From: Dietzia lutea
GTDB lineage: Bacteria > Actinomycetota > Actinomycetes > Mycobacteriales > Mycobacteriaceae
DNA length: 64,000 bases
Direction of reading: 5' to 3'
NCBI RefSeq assembly: GCF_003096075.1
Contig: NZ_CP015449.1
Span: 3,341,001 to 3,405,000 of the forward strand
The notes beneath the pieces were generated by a model that was not told the origin of the DNA, searched no databases, and saw nothing but the letters and a program-made list of their open reading frames with translations. The translations under genes and the position numbers were made by a program. This document shows, piece after piece, positions 16,111-25,630 of the stretch; the first letter of the stretch is position 1; each line of letters opens with the position of its first letter.

Positions 16111-17463
16111 ATGGGTGGCTTGATCTTCCTGGCCGTCATCGTCGTCCTGATCGTCTCGGTGGTGGTGAGCTCGGTCAAGCTCATCCCCCAGGCCGAGGCC
16201 GCGGTCATCGAGCGGCTCGGCCGCTACCAGCGCACCGTGAGTGGTCAGCTCACGCTCATCGTCCCGTTCATCGACCGTGTGCGCGCCAAGGTCGACCTGC
16301 GTGAGCGGGTCGTGACCTTTCCGCCGCAGTCGATGATCACCGAGGACAACCTCACGCTGAGCATCGACACGGTCGTCTACTTCCAGGTCACCGACCCCAA
16401 GTCGGCCGTGTACGAGATCAACAACTACATCATCGCCGTCGAGCAGCTCGCCACCACCACCCTGCGCAACGTGGTGGGCGGCCTCACGCTGGAGCAGACG
16501 CTCACCAGCCGCGACATGATCAACAAGCAGCTGCGTGGCGTGCTGGACTCGGAGACCGGCCGCTGGGGACTGCGCGTCGCCCGGGTCGAGCTGCGCTCGA
16601 TCGATCCGCCGCCCTCCATCCAGGACTCGATGGAGAAGCAGATGCGCGCGGACCGCGAGAAGCGCGCCACCATCCTCACCGCCGAGGGGCAGCGTGAGGC
16701 CGCCATCACCACCGCGCAGGGCGCCAAGCAGGCCGCGATCCTCGACGCCGAGGGCAACAAGCAGGCGGCGATCCTCGCGGCCGAGGCGGACCGGCAGTCG
16801 CGGATGCTGCGCGCGCAGGGTGAGCGGGCCGCCCGCTACCTGGTGGCCGAGGGCCAGGCCGCGGCGATCGCGCGGGTCAACGCCGCCGTCAAGGCCTCCA
16901 AGCCGACGCCGGAGATGCTGGCCTACCAGTACGTGCAGAACCTGCCCGAGATGGCCAAGGGCGACGCGGCCACCATGTGGATGATCCCGTCGCAGTTCGG
17001 CGACTCCCTGGAGACCTTCGCCAAGGCCGTCGCCAAGAAGGACGAAGACGGGGTCTTCCGCTACGAGCCGTCGGACGTCGACACCGACGCGGATCTGCCC
17101 TCGGCGCCCGACGAGTGGTTCGACACCCGGACTGATCCGGAGATCGCCCGCTCCGTGGCCGCCGCGGAAGCCGCGGCCAAGGGCGCCACCTCCGTCATGG
17201 ACGAGGAACCCCGGCGGGAGAAGCCCAAGCCGGGCGTGTTCGACATGGTCCCCGAGTCCGAGGGCGGCGCCGCCCCCGACGCCCCTGCAGGCCAGGAGAC
17301 CCAGGCGATCGACGGCCCTCGGGGCACCGCGCCCGGTCAGCCCGGCTTCGACCAGGGCGGGCAGGGCTACGACCAGAGCCACTCGCAGGATCCCGACCAG
17401 CGGTGGGGCCAGGGCCAGCAGGGCGGCTATCCGGTCGACGGCGGCGATCAGCCTTCGCGATAG
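16111..17463 (+). CDS. SPFH/stomatin-like membrane scaffold protein
   Basis: 450 residues. One N-terminal membrane helix (about 3-22), the SPFH domain (about 23-185, with IPQAEAAVIERLGRYQRT), then an Ala/Glu/Gln coiled-coil (about 185-265) with heptad-like repeats of 'AxGxKQAAIL'. The last 130 residues are acidic, then Gly/Gln/Asp-rich and probably disordered. Stomatin-type proteins oligomerise under the membrane and are linked to protease quality control and lipid domains; the neighbouring nfeD supports this. GGAGG precedes the ATG. Confidence 0.87.
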   Translation: MGGLIFLAVIVVLIVSVVVSSVKLIPQAEAAVIERLGRYQRTVSGQLTLIVPFIDRVRAKVDLRERVVTFPPQSMITEDNLTLSIDTVVYFQVTDPKSAVYEINNYIIAVEQLATTTLRNVVGGLTLEQTLTSRDMINKQLRGVLDSETGRWGLRVARVELRSIDPPPSIQDSMEKQMRADREKRATILTAEGQREAAITTAQGAKQAAILDAEGNKQAAILAAEADRQSRMLRAQGERAARYLVAEGQAAAIARVNAAVKASKPTPEMLAYQYVQNLPEMAKGDAATMWMIPSQFGDSLETFAKAVAKKDEDGVFRYEPSDVDTDADLPSAPDEWFDTRTDPEIARSVAAAEAAAKGATSVMDEEPRREKPKPGVFDMVPESEGGAAPDAPAGQETQAIDGPRGTAPGQPGFDQGGQGYDQSHSQDPDQRWGQGQQGGYPVDGGDQPSR

Positions 17464-17533
17464 CACAACCCGGGCGGGCCCCCGACAGCCCGTTACGGAC
17501 AGCCGCCGCGGCCTCTCGTCTTAACATGAGGGC

Positions 17534-18190
17534 GTGACTCGTGACAGTGGCCGCGGTGGTGTCCGGACGCCGGAGGCGGAACCGGACGCCGAGGACGTCC
17601 GTCTGATCGAGACGGCGTCCGCGGTGTTCGCCGAACGCGGGATCAAAGGGACCAGCACCGACGACATCGCTCGGGCCGCCGGCGTCACGCGGGTGACGCT
17701 CTACCGTCGGCTGGGGCCTCGCGACGACATCCTGCGGGCGATCTACGCGCACGAGGCGCAGCGGCTCATGATGACCGTCAACGCGCGGTACACGCCGTTC
17801 GAATCGCTGGAATGGGACCCGGTCCGGCACGTCGAGGACCTGCTCGTGGGCACCGTCTTCGACATCCGCCAGAACGAATTGCTGCGTCGGATGATCGAGA
17901 GCGACAAGGTCGAGGCCATGGCTATGCTCGCCGGTCAGTCGGATTCGGTGCTCGAGACGATCATCGAGATGCTCGCGCAGTTCGTGCGCAGCACGTGGAA
18001 CGCCGACGTCCACACCCGCCACATGGAGCCTGACGAGGCCGAGCAGCTCTCGCTCGAGGTCGCCTCCGTGGTGGGTCGCTTCCTGCACTCGCTCGTGGTG
18101 ATGCCGGACGGCCCGCCCGTGGTGGACTCCGAGGAGCAGATCCGGGCGCTGGCACGCCGCGTGCTCGTGCCCATGATCCTGCAGCGCTGA
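17534..18190 (+). CDS. TetR family transcriptional regulator
   Basis: 218 residues. N-terminal helix-turn-helix (about 24-70): ASAVFAERGIKGTSTDDIARAAGVTRVTLYRRLG is a textbook TetR DNA-binding segment. The C-terminal ligand domain is not assignable. TAACAT lies six bases before the GTG start, implying a leaderless message. The target is not evident; there is no divergent partner, and neighbours are the SPFH gene upstream and the convergent SDR. Confidence 0.87.
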   Translation: MTRDSGRGGVRTPEAEPDAEDVRLIETASAVFAERGIKGTSTDDIARAAGVTRVTLYRRLGPRDDILRAIYAHEAQRLMMTVNARYTPFESLEWDPVRHVEDLLVGTVFDIRQNELLRRMIESDKVEAMAMLAGQSDSVLETIIEMLAQFVRSTWNADVHTRHMEPDEAEQLSLEVASVVGRFLHSLVVMPDGPPVVDSEEQIRALARRVLVPMILQR

Positions 18191-18245
18191 CCCCGCGGCC
18201 GCGGCGACCCGACCGCCCGCTCCGGCGGGAGCCGCCACGCAGCCG

Positions 18246-19655
18246 CTACAGCGCGGCCGGGACCTCCTCCGCGCCGAGTTCGTGCTCGAACGCCGCGCGC
18301 AGTGTGCGATGCCGGAAGTGGTGCCCGGCGTCGGTGAGCCTCCGTGGCAGGATCCGCTGATCGGCCAGGGCCAGTTCATCGGCCCCGCGACTGCCGAGCA
18401 GGACCGCCGGCGCCCATCCCGGCACGGGGACGAAGGTGGGGCGACGCAGGACCGAGCCCAGGACGCGGGTGAACTCGGCGTTCGTCACCGGCTCGGGGGC
18501 CGTGCCGTTGACCGCCCCCGACATCGTGGGATCGACGATCGCCCGCAGGTAGATGTCGGTGAGGTCGTCCAACGAGATCCAGGACATCCACTGCCGGCCG
18601 GAGCCGATACGGCCGCCCAGGCCCGCGCGCGTCAGGGCCGCGAGCGGCGGCAGCATCCCGCCGGTCCCGGACAGGGCGATGCCGGTGCGGACGGAGACGA
18701 CCCGGGCGCCGGCCTCGCGGGCGGGGTCGCAGTCGCGCTCCCAGTCGACCACGATGTCGGCGACCGGCCCGGTGCCCGGCGCGGAGCCCTCGGTCAGCCG
18801 CTCGTCGCCTCGGTCAGGGCCGTAGTAGCCGATGGCCGAGGCGCAGACCATGGCGGTGGCCCCGTCGCGGGCGGCGACGAGCTCGGCGAGCCGACGCGTG
18901 GGGCCGACGCGGCTGTCGCGGACCCGTGCGACGTGACGATCGGTGAACCGGCCCGCGATGGGTGCGCCCGCCAGGTGGACCAGCACGTCCACGCCGTCGA
19001 GCAGATCCGGGGCGGGGGCGTCCGGATCCCAGCTCCGCTCCGGCCCGCCGCCGCGGTCGTCCCGCGCGCCGTCGCCCTCGCCGTCGCCGACTGGTCCGCG
19101 CACCAGTCGGATGACCCGGTGGCCGGCCACGCCGAGCAGCGCGGTCAGGGCGGTGCCCACCAGCCCGGAGGCACCGGTCACCGCGACGGTCAGCGGCGCG
19201 CTGCGGTTACGGTCGATCGCGGCCAGGTCGGCGGCCATCTGCCGGTACCGGTAGGCGAACACGGGGGCGAGCGCTCCGCCGGGGACGCGGGCCTCGACCC
19301 GGTCGCCGAGGAGCGCGGCGCCGTCGGGGGCGGCGGTGACGGTGTGCGTGTGGACCCAGCCGGTCGCGGCGGCGTAGGGCTGGGACACGCAGCGGTCGAC
19401 GAAGCGCTCCCCCTCGACGTAGCCGGCGGGATCGTGCCGGGCGTGCCACCGGGGGCCGAAGCGCCTGCCCAGCGGGCCGGGCAGGGCCGTGCGCGGCTCG
19501 AGGACCGCGAGGCCGTCCCGCAGGGATGCCGCCTCCTGAACCGGCCGCAACGGCATGAACGGCGGCGAGAGCCGCCGGAACGCGCCCGGGGAGGCGAAGT
19601 AGCGCCACGCCTGGCCGGGGGTGGCCGGGATCGTGCAGGTGAGGTTGATGCTCAT
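18246..19655 (-). CDS. SRPBCC domain fused to TIGR01777-type SDR epimerase
   Basis: 469 residues in two parts. Residues 1-145 form a polyketide-cyclase/START-like ligand pocket (FMPLRPV, WHARHDPAGYVEGERFVDRCV). Residues about 155-469 are an extended SDR of the TIGR01777/YfcH type: nucleotide motif VTGASGLVGTAL, then VHLAGAPIAGRF and a C-terminal DUF1731-like end. The SRPBCC-SDR fusion is known in actinobacteria but without a defined substrate. It is the last gene of a minus-strand run starting at 26916 and begins 35 bases after the lipocalin stop. Confidence 0.82.
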   Translation of the reverse strand: MSINLTCTIPATPGQAWRYFASPGAFRRLSPPFMPLRPVQEAASLRDGLAVLEPRTALPGPLGRRFGPRWHARHDPAGYVEGERFVDRCVSQPYAAATGWVHTHTVTAAPDGAALLGDRVEARVPGGALAPVFAYRYRQMAADLAAIDRNRSAPLTVAVTGASGLVGTALTALLGVAGHRVIRLVRGPVGDGEGDGARDDRGGGPERSWDPDAPAPDLLDGVDVLVHLAGAPIAGRFTDRHVARVRDSRVGPTRRLAELVAARDGATAMVCASAIGYYGPDRGDERLTEGSAPGTGPVADIVVDWERDCDPAREAGARVVSVRTGIALSGTGGMLPPLAALTRAGLGGRIGSGRQWMSWISLDDLTDIYLRAIVDPTMSGAVNGTAPEPVTNAEFTRVLGSVLRRPTFVPVPGWAPAVLLGSRGADELALADQRILPRRLTDAGHHFRHRTLRAAFEHELGAEEVPAAL

Positions 19656-19690
19656 CGGTCACTCATCCGTGTCGGGAACGGCTGTGCCCG

Positions 19691-20422
19691 TCAGGGCAGG
19701 AGGCACAGCGGGGCGGCGTCGCCCCGCCCGCCGGCCATCGGGACGGTGAGGAACGCGCAGGACCACCAGCCACGGTCCTCGACGACGTCGCGCACGGTCG
19801 CCCACTGCCCGGCGTCGAGGGCGGGCTCGCGGCTGAGGACGAAGCCCGACGAGCGGGTGGGGTCGCCGACGATCGCCAGCGAGTAGTCATCCGCCAGGTA
19901 GGTGATCCGATAGTTGACGGGCCCGGCCTCGTCCTGGAACGGGACCATCGGGAAGTTCACCCGCAGCGAGGCGTTCGTGGCCGTGTCGCGGACCTTCGCC
20001 TCGCCCTCGATCACCGAGTCCGAGCTGATCGCCGAGCCGCAGCTGTTGCGGACCGAGACCGTGCCGGGCGCGGTGACCGCGTACTCGGCTCGGGTGTCGT
20101 TGGTGCACTGCAGGGTGTACGGCTGCGGGATCGCGGCGACCTGGAACCACTCCCCCGCGTAGCGCTCGAGGTCGACCGACTCGACCTGGGTGAGCTCGGG
20201 GCCGCCGAGCGATCCGAGGGCCACGCCGTCGGGAAGCAGCTGCGAGGACCCGCCGCCGAGGCGGCCGCCGTCGGTGAGGTCCTGGGCGCCCGCCGCCGGG
20301 GCCGCGCCGAGGCCCGCGGCGAGCAGCGGGGCCACGGCCAGCGCGGTCACGAGCCCGCGGAGGCGGGAGCCGGAGCGGCGGGTGCGGTCGGCGGGGACGT
20401 GGGTGCGGGCGGTGATGCTCAT
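19691..20422 (-). CDS. Secreted lipocalin (Blc-like)
   Basis: 243 residues. Basic N-terminus and a hydrophobic stretch ending PAAGAQ form a Sec-type signal peptide (cleavage about residue 46). The mature domain is lipocalin: YAGEWFQVAAIPQPYTLQC has the G-x-W signature, followed by ANSCG-like strands and YLADDYSLAIVGDPTRSSGFVLSR. Four Cys could pair. The ATG overlaps the MMPL stop (ATGA), so exporter and lipocalin are probably translated together. A role in carrying or storing an exported lipid is an inference from that coupling. Confidence 0.82.
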   Translation of the reverse strand: MSITARTHVPADRTRRSGSRLRGLVTALAVAPLLAAGLGAAPAAGAQDLTDGGRLGGGSSQLLPDGVALGSLGGPELTQVESVDLERYAGEWFQVAAIPQPYTLQCTNDTRAEYAVTAPGTVSVRNSCGSAISSDSVIEGEAKVRDTATNASLRVNFPMVPFQDEAGPVNYRITYLADDYSLAIVGDPTRSSGFVLSREPALDAGQWATVRDVVEDRGWWSCAFLTVPMAGGRGDAAPLCLLP

Positions 20423-22728
20423 GCGCGGATCTCCTCTGTGCGGCGGGGGGTGTCGGAGTCGGGGCCGCCCGAGTCGTCGCCGGTGGTTCCGGTGCCGTCG
20501 GCGGTGCGGTCCACGCCGGCGGCGCGGCGGTGCCCGCGACGCGGGTCGCCCGGCCACCAGACCTTGTCCCCGACGAGGGTGAACAGGGCCGGGACGACCA
20601 CGGTGCGCACGATGAAGGTGTCGAGCAGCACGCCGAGGGCGACGATGACGCCGACCTGTGTGAGCACGATGAGCGGCAGGACGCCGAGCACCACGAACAC
20701 CGAGGCGAGCACGATGCCGGCCGAGGTGATGACCCCGCCGGTGAGGGCGACGGCGCGGACCATCGCCTCGCGGGTGGCGTGGGTGCCGGCCTCCTCGCGG
20801 GCCCGGATGGTGAGGAAGATCGAGTAGTCCACACCGAGAGCCACGAGGAACAGGAAGCTGTACAGCGGCACCGCGACGTCCAGGCCGGGGAAGCCCAGGA
20901 CCTGGGTGGTGACGAAGGTGCCGAGCCCGAGCGCGGCGACGGACGACAACGCCGTGGCGGTGAGGACGAGCAGCGGCGCGATGAGCGACCTGAGCACCAG
21001 GATGAGGACGACGAACACCACGAGCAGGATGAGCGGCGCGATGAGGCTCAGGTCGCGAAGGTTGCCCTCGGAGGTGTCGACGGCCTCGGCGACGGACCCG
21101 CCGACGAGTGCCTCGGAGCCGGGCACGGTGTCGACCGCCTCGCGCAGCGCGACCACGCTGTCCTCGGACCGGTCGGTGGCGGGGGCGGCGTCGAGCACGA
21201 CGGTGACGCGGCTCCAGCCGGTTCCGGATTCCCCGGCGGGCCGGGCGGAGACGACGCCCTCGACGCCCTGGGCGGCCTCCGCGACCCCGGCCTCGGTCCC
21301 GGTGCGGGTCAGGACGGTGACCGGGTCGGTGACGCCGGCCGGGAAGTGCTCGGCCGCGGTCTCCAGACCGGCGGCGGACTCGGACGCGGTGCGGAACTGC
21401 TCGGTCTGGCTCAGGCCGACGCGCGTGCCGATCAGGCCCAGCGCGAGGACCGCCAGGAGCAGGACGCAGGACACCAGGACCGTCACCGGGCGCTTGACGA
21501 CGCGCGCGGCGATGCGGCCCCAGATCCCGGGGGGAACCTCCTCGTCGAAGCCCTCGGGGGTCGCCGGGCGGGACGGGCCGGAGGATCCGGGGAGCTTCTC
21601 GGCGATCGCGCCGGTGACGGAGCCGTCGCCGTCGCGCTCGAGGGCGTGCTTGCCGGGCCCGGCGTCCGGGCGCGGGACGAACGGCCAGAACAGGCCGCGG
21701 CCGCACACGGCGAGCGCGGCGGGCAACGCAACGAGGGCGTAGACCAGCGCGACGAGGAGGCCGACCGCCGCGGACAGGCCGAGCGAGCGGTAGTTGGGCA
21801 GGGTCGCCAGCAGCAGGGTGAGCAGGGCGAGGACGACCGTGATGTTGCTGGCGAGGATGGCCGGCACCGCGCCGCGGTAGGCGTCGCGGAGCGCGGTGCG
21901 GCGGTCCTGTGTCCTACGCAGTTCCTCGCGGTAGCGGGAGACCAGCAGCAGGGCGTAGTTGGTGCCGGCGCCGAAGACGAGGACGGAGACGATGCCGGAG
22001 GTCGAGGCGTCGACGGTGACGCCCGCGGCCTCGCCGACGAGCGAGACGAGCAGGGCCGCGACCCGGTCGGCGACGCCGATGATGAGCAGCGGCACCAGCC
22101 ACAGGACCGGCGAGCGGTAGGTGATGATGAGTAGCACCGCGACGACCAGTGCCGTGGCGGCCAGGAGCCGGAAGTCGGCACCCTCGAACGCGGCGGCCGT
22201 GTCCGCGGCGAACGCGGGTCCGCCGGTGAGCTGCGCGCTCAGCCCGTCGTCGAGCCCCGCGGCGACGGCGCCCCGCATCTCCTCGACGAGCTCGCGTCCC
22301 TCGCCGCCGGAGATGAGCGACGAGTCGACCGGGACGAGCATCAGGGCGGCGGCGCCGTCCTCGGACGGGATCGGCCCCTGGGGCGGGGTCCCCACGACCT
22401 CGGACATGCGCTCACCGGCGCCGACCGCGGCGGCGACGCCCTCGGGGCCGAGCTCGGCGCCGTCCTCGCGGGTCACCACGAGGACCGCGGGCACCGAGCC
22501 GGAGTCGGGGAACTCCCGCTGGAGTTCGGAGACGAGCGCCGCCTCGGAGTCGTCGGGCAGGGTCTGCGGCGCCTCGGACGAGCTCTCCGAGGAGGCGAAC
22601 GCGAACACCGCGCCGCTCACCAGCAGGACCGCCACCAGCATCACCCAGGCGGAGATTCTGCCGGTGACGGCGCCGACCCACCCTCCCGCCGACCCTGACT
22701 TCTCCACGGCAGAGCGCTCCGCTCTCAT
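20419..22728 (-). CDS. MMPL/RND-type membrane transporter
   Basis: About 769 residues with the MMPL plan: helix 1 (about 20-42), a large outer loop, helices 2-6 (LLAATALVVAVLLIITYRSP onward), a central cytoplasmic segment, helix 7, a second outer loop and helices 8-12. Conserved marks include VFGAGTNYALLLVSRYREEL and VALGVDYSIFLTIRAREE, the twin D/GxDY-type proton-relay motifs. It would export a lipid or hydrophobic compound. ATG 22728 has AGGGAAA upstream; a GTG at 22746 overlapping the hydrolase stop is an alternative start. Confidence 0.85.
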   Translation of the reverse strand: MRAERSAVEKSGSAGGWVGAVTGRISAWVMLVAVLLVSGAVFAFASSESSSEAPQTLPDDSEAALVSELQREFPDSGSVPAVLVVTREDGAELGPEGVAAAVGAGERMSEVVGTPPQGPIPSEDGAAALMLVPVDSSLISGGEGRELVEEMRGAVAAGLDDGLSAQLTGGPAFAADTAAAFEGADFRLLAATALVVAVLLIITYRSPVLWLVPLLIIGVADRVAALLVSLVGEAAGVTVDASTSGIVSVLVFGAGTNYALLLVSRYREELRRTQDRRTALRDAYRGAVPAILASNITVVLALLTLLLATLPNYRSLGLSAAVGLLVALVYALVALPAALAVCGRGLFWPFVPRPDAGPGKHALERDGDGSVTGAIAEKLPGSSGPSRPATPEGFDEEVPPGIWGRIAARVVKRPVTVLVSCVLLLAVLALGLIGTRVGLSQTEQFRTASESAAGLETAAEHFPAGVTDPVTVLTRTGTEAGVAEAAQGVEGVVSARPAGESGTGWSRVTVVLDAAPATDRSEDSVVALREAVDTVPGSEALVGGSVAEAVDTSEGNLRDLSLIAPLILLVVFVVLILVLRSLIAPLLVLTATALSSVAALGLGTFVTTQVLGFPGLDVAVPLYSFLFLVALGVDYSIFLTIRAREEAGTHATREAMVRAVALTGGVITSAGIVLASVFVVLGVLPLIVLTQVGVIVALGVLLDTFIVRTVVVPALFTLVGDKVWWPGDPRRGHRRAAGVDRTADGTGTTGDDSGGPDSDTPRRTEEIRA

Positions 22729-22742
22729 CGATTTCCCTGTCT

Positions 22743-23552
22743 TCACATGTCGTATTCGGAGAGGAACGCCTCGAGGATGCCGGTGACCTCGTCGGGGCGT
22801 TCCAGGGTCGGCGAGTGCCCGGCCCCGGGTATCTCGCAGTAGCGCGAGTCCGCGATCAGCTCGACCAGTCGGCGGGACTTCTCCGGCGGCGTGGCCGCGT
22901 CCTCGGCGCCCACGACAACCAGCGTGGGCGCGATGATCCGGATGGCCTCGTCCTCGCACGGGTCGCGGTCGGCGACCGACTCGATCGCCTTGACGAGCCC
23001 GGCCCGGTCGGTGCGCTCGAGCATCGCCATCCACTCGTCGACCCAGGGCGCGTCGAGGTTGCCGTCGGCGAGCATGATCGGCGCGACCCGCGACCGGACG
23101 GTCCGGATGCCGGCGACGCGGTACACCGCCGACAGGGTCCGGTACTTGCGACGGTTGGCCGGTTCCTCGGCGGTGGCGGCGGTGTCCATGAGGGTGAGGG
23201 TGTGCACGGTCTCGGGATTGCGGGCGGCCAGCCGGATGCCCACGAACCCGCCCATGGACAGCCCCACGAAGTTGACCACCGGGATCTGCAGGTGCCGCAG
23301 CAGCTCGGCGACGTCCACCGTGAGGGTGTCCATGTCGTACCCGCCGAGGGCGCGCGGCGAGTTGCCCTGCCCGCGGAAGTCGATCGTCACGCAGCGGTAG
23401 CGGTCCCGCAGGCGGGCGACCTGGGGGTGGAACATCCAGCCCGAGAACAGCAGGCCGTGGGCGAACAGCACCACGGGGGCGTCCTCACGACCGGCGGGCG
23501 CGCCGGTGTCGGTGTAGGCGATCGTCGTGTGGCCGCGTCGGAACGTGGGCAT
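22743..23552 (-). CDS. Alpha/beta hydrolase
   Basis: 269 residues. HGLLFSGWMF oxyanion region, DFRGQGNS, nucleophile GLSMGG, acid probably in VGAEDAATP, and the catalytic His in GAGHSPTLE: a complete triad. It resembles haloperoxidase-like and lactonase-like hydrolases (compare PcaD); the exact substrate is unknown. It sits between the phosphatase and MMPL genes in one strand run, so a role in the same lipid-related pathway is possible. Confidence 0.8.
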   Translation of the reverse strand: MPTFRRGHTTIAYTDTGAPAGREDAPVVLFAHGLLFSGWMFHPQVARLRDRYRCVTIDFRGQGNSPRALGGYDMDTLTVDVAELLRHLQIPVVNFVGLSMGGFVGIRLAARNPETVHTLTLMDTAATAEEPANRRKYRTLSAVYRVAGIRTVRSRVAPIMLADGNLDAPWVDEWMAMLERTDRAGLVKAIESVADRDPCEDEAIRIIAPTLVVVGAEDAATPPEKSRRLVELIADSRYCEIPGAGHSPTLERPDEVTGILEAFLSEYDM

Positions 23553-23588
23553 CGGGCGTCTCTCCTGAGGTCGTGTCCCGCCGCGCGC

Positions 23589-24299
23589 TCACCGGAGGGT
23601 GATCAGGCGACGCGGGTCATCCGGTCCGGCCGCCCGTTCGAGGTGCTGGTGCTCGTTGACCGCGATGCAGGTCATCCCGCCCCGACCCACCACGACACGG
23701 GCCGTGCCGGTGTTCACCGTCACACGCTGCAGGCGGGTCCACAACCCGACGACGCCCTCCGGGTCGGCCAGCAGGGCCGCCACGGCCAGCGAGATGGTGC
23801 CGGCCGAGGACACGACGAGGGTCGTCCTGCCGCTGCCGGACCGGGCGGCGGCGTCGGCGAGGGCGGCCTCGGCGTCGGCGCTGTACCGGGCGAACGCCTC
23901 GAGCCCCGACCAGTGGCCCAGCGCCGCGTCGAGCTCGCGCTGGAAGGCCTGCTTGGCCTCGTCGGAAGAGCCCGCCGAGTCGAGGGTGCCGTGCTCGGCG
24001 GACAGGCCGGCCACCCGCGCGGCCTCGAGGACGGCGTCGGCGTCGTACTCCGCCCACCGTTCGTCGACCTCGACGGGGCAGTCGACGTCGCCGTGCGCGC
24101 GCAGGCCCTCGAGCAGGCCCTCCGCGGTCTCGCGCTGGCGCCGCATGCCACCGTGGACGATGACATCGGGCCGCAGGCCGCGGGCCGCCATGTCCTCGCC
24201 GGCCAGGCGCGCCTGCAGGTGGCCGGTCTCGGAGAGCCTGTCGTAGTCGCCGCTGCCGAACGAGGCCTGGCCGTGGCGGACGAGGTGGATGGCGCCCAT
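23589..24299 (-). CDS. Histidine phosphatase (phosphoglycerate-mutase-like)
   Basis: 236 residues. LVRHGQASFGSGDYDRLSETG contains the phospho-accepting RHG, and the second catalytic His is probably in the SSAGTISLAVAAL region, where this subgroup has Ser-Ala in place of the usual GH; that divergence is notable. The start ATG shares its A with the TGA of the upstream kinase-like gene (TGATG), so translation is coupled. Co-location with an aminoglycoside-phosphotransferase-like kinase and an acyl-CoA dehydrogenase suggests work on a phosphorylated acyl intermediate; this is inference. Confidence 0.75.
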   Translation of the reverse strand: MGAIHLVRHGQASFGSGDYDRLSETGHLQARLAGEDMAARGLRPDVIVHGGMRRQRETAEGLLEGLRAHGDVDCPVEVDERWAEYDADAVLEAARVAGLSAEHGTLDSAGSSDEAKQAFQRELDAALGHWSGLEAFARYSADAEAALADAAARSGSGRTTLVVSSAGTISLAVAALLADPEGVVGLWTRLQRVTVNTGTARVVVGRGGMTCIAVNEHQHLERAAGPDDPRRLITLR

Positions 24300-25630
24300 C
24301 AGCGCTCACCGCCCGCGCCGCGGGCCAGACCACCGACGACGGGGAGCCCGCCGAGGACGCCGGCCACCTTGCCGCGGGCGTCGTGGACGCCGCCGGCGAG
24401 CAGCGGCAGCGCCACCCGGGGCACGCCGAGCAGCTCTCCGATCACGTCCTTCGGGAAGATCCGCGTGGGTGACAGGCGCCCGTCGCCGGTGCGGATGAGG
24501 CGCAGGCAGCGCTGCTCGAGGAACGCCACGCCGGGGCGGAACGCGCGGAAGGCCGGGTTGGTGGTCTGCCCGTGGTAGTAGCGGTGGTTGATCTGCTGGG
24601 CGATCACCGCGAGCCGGAAGAGGCCGAACACCTCGTAGAAGCGCCACTGCTCGTCGGTGATGTCCAGCCCGGCGCGGCGCGCGTACCGCTCGACGACCTG
24701 CCGCCGGGTGAGCATCCCCGGCGCGTTCGTGGGCTGCCGGCGGAAGGCCTTGAACAGCGGGCCGTCGTCGTCCTGGACCCAGTAGGCCAGCGCGCCGCCC
24801 AGGTCCATGAGCGGGTCGCCGACGGTGGCCATCTCCCAGTCCAGGACGCCGATCACCCGGGTGACGTCGTCGGGGTCCAGGACGAGGTTGTCGAACCGGA
24901 AGTCGTTGTGGACGAGGCAGTGGCCGACGTCCTCGGGCTGGTTCGCGTGCAGCCACTTCATGACCGGCGCGAAGTCCGGGACGTCCGGGGTGCGGGCGCG
25001 GCGGTAGCGGGCGGACCAGCCCTCGACCTGGCGGCGCACGTAGCCCTCGCCGCGGTCGAGGTCGTCCAGGCCGGCGGCGGCGACGTCCACCGAGTGCAGG
25101 TCGGCCAGCGCGTCCACGGCCGACTCGCTCAGGCGCCGGGTCGTGACCCGGTCCAGGCGCAGGTCGCGGGGCAGGTTCTTGCGCAGGATCGTGCCCGCCA
25201 TGCGTTCCATGACGTAGAAGTCCGAGCCGATGACCGAGTGGTCGTCGCAGAACCCGACCATGCGCGTCACCAGCGGGTAGACCGGCCGCAGCGCCGACTG
25301 GACGCGGTACTCGCGCCTCATGTCGTGCGCGCCGCGGGCCTTGGTCCCCGCCGGGGGGCGGCGCAGGACCAGGTCCGCGCCGGGGTAGCGCAGCAGGTAG
25401 GTGAGGTTCGACGCGCCACCGGTGTACTGGCGGACCTCCGGGAGGACCGGCTCGTCGTCGTCGCCCAGGTCCACGCCGGCGAGCACGTCCGGGTCGTCAG
25501 GGGTGACCGACCGCAACCACGCGGCGACGGCCTCCACGTCGAAAGCGTCCTCGTCGCGCACCGCGCCGGTGCCGGGGACCCGGCGGCGCAGGGCGGCGTC
25601 GTCGTCGGACATACCGTCGCGCGGGCTCAC
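24299..25630 (-). CDS. Phosphotransferase family protein (ACAD10/11 kinase-like)
   Basis: 443 residues with the APH/choline-kinase fold: QYTGGASNLTYLL glycine loop, DLVLRRPP lysine/arginine strand, catalytic loop LVHNDFRFDNLVLD and Mg-binding GVLDWEMATVGDP. This form is fused to acyl-CoA dehydrogenase domains in animal ACAD10/11, where it phosphorylates 4-hydroxyacyl-CoA; here the dehydrogenase is the adjacent gene. The GTG start overlaps the dehydrogenase stop (GTGA). The last 50 residues form a Gly-rich tail. 4-hydroxyacid catabolism is a good hypothesis. Confidence 0.82.
   Translation of the reverse strand: MSPRDGMSDDDAALRRRVPGTGAVRDEDAFDVEAVAAWLRSVTPDDPDVLAGVDLGDDDEPVLPEVRQYTGGASNLTYLLRYPGADLVLRRPPAGTKARGAHDMRREYRVQSALRPVYPLVTRMVGFCDDHSVIGSDFYVMERMAGTILRKNLPRDLRLDRVTTRRLSESAVDALADLHSVDVAAAGLDDLDRGEGYVRRQVEGWSARYRRARTPDVPDFAPVMKWLHANQPEDVGHCLVHNDFRFDNLVLDPDDVTRVIGVLDWEMATVGDPLMDLGGALAYWVQDDDGPLFKAFRRQPTNAPGMLTRRQVVERYARRAGLDITDEQWRFYEVFGLFRLAVIAQQINHRYYHGQTTNPAFRAFRPGVAFLEQRCLRLIRTGDGRLSPTRIFPKDVIGELLGVPRVALPLLAGGVHDARGKVAGVLGGLPVVGGLARGAGGER

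Noticed and set aside
15970-17466. A 498-codon open frame opposite the NfeD and SPFH genes
   Set aside because: Antisense shadow of two clear genes in high-GC sequence; no motifs or ribosome site.
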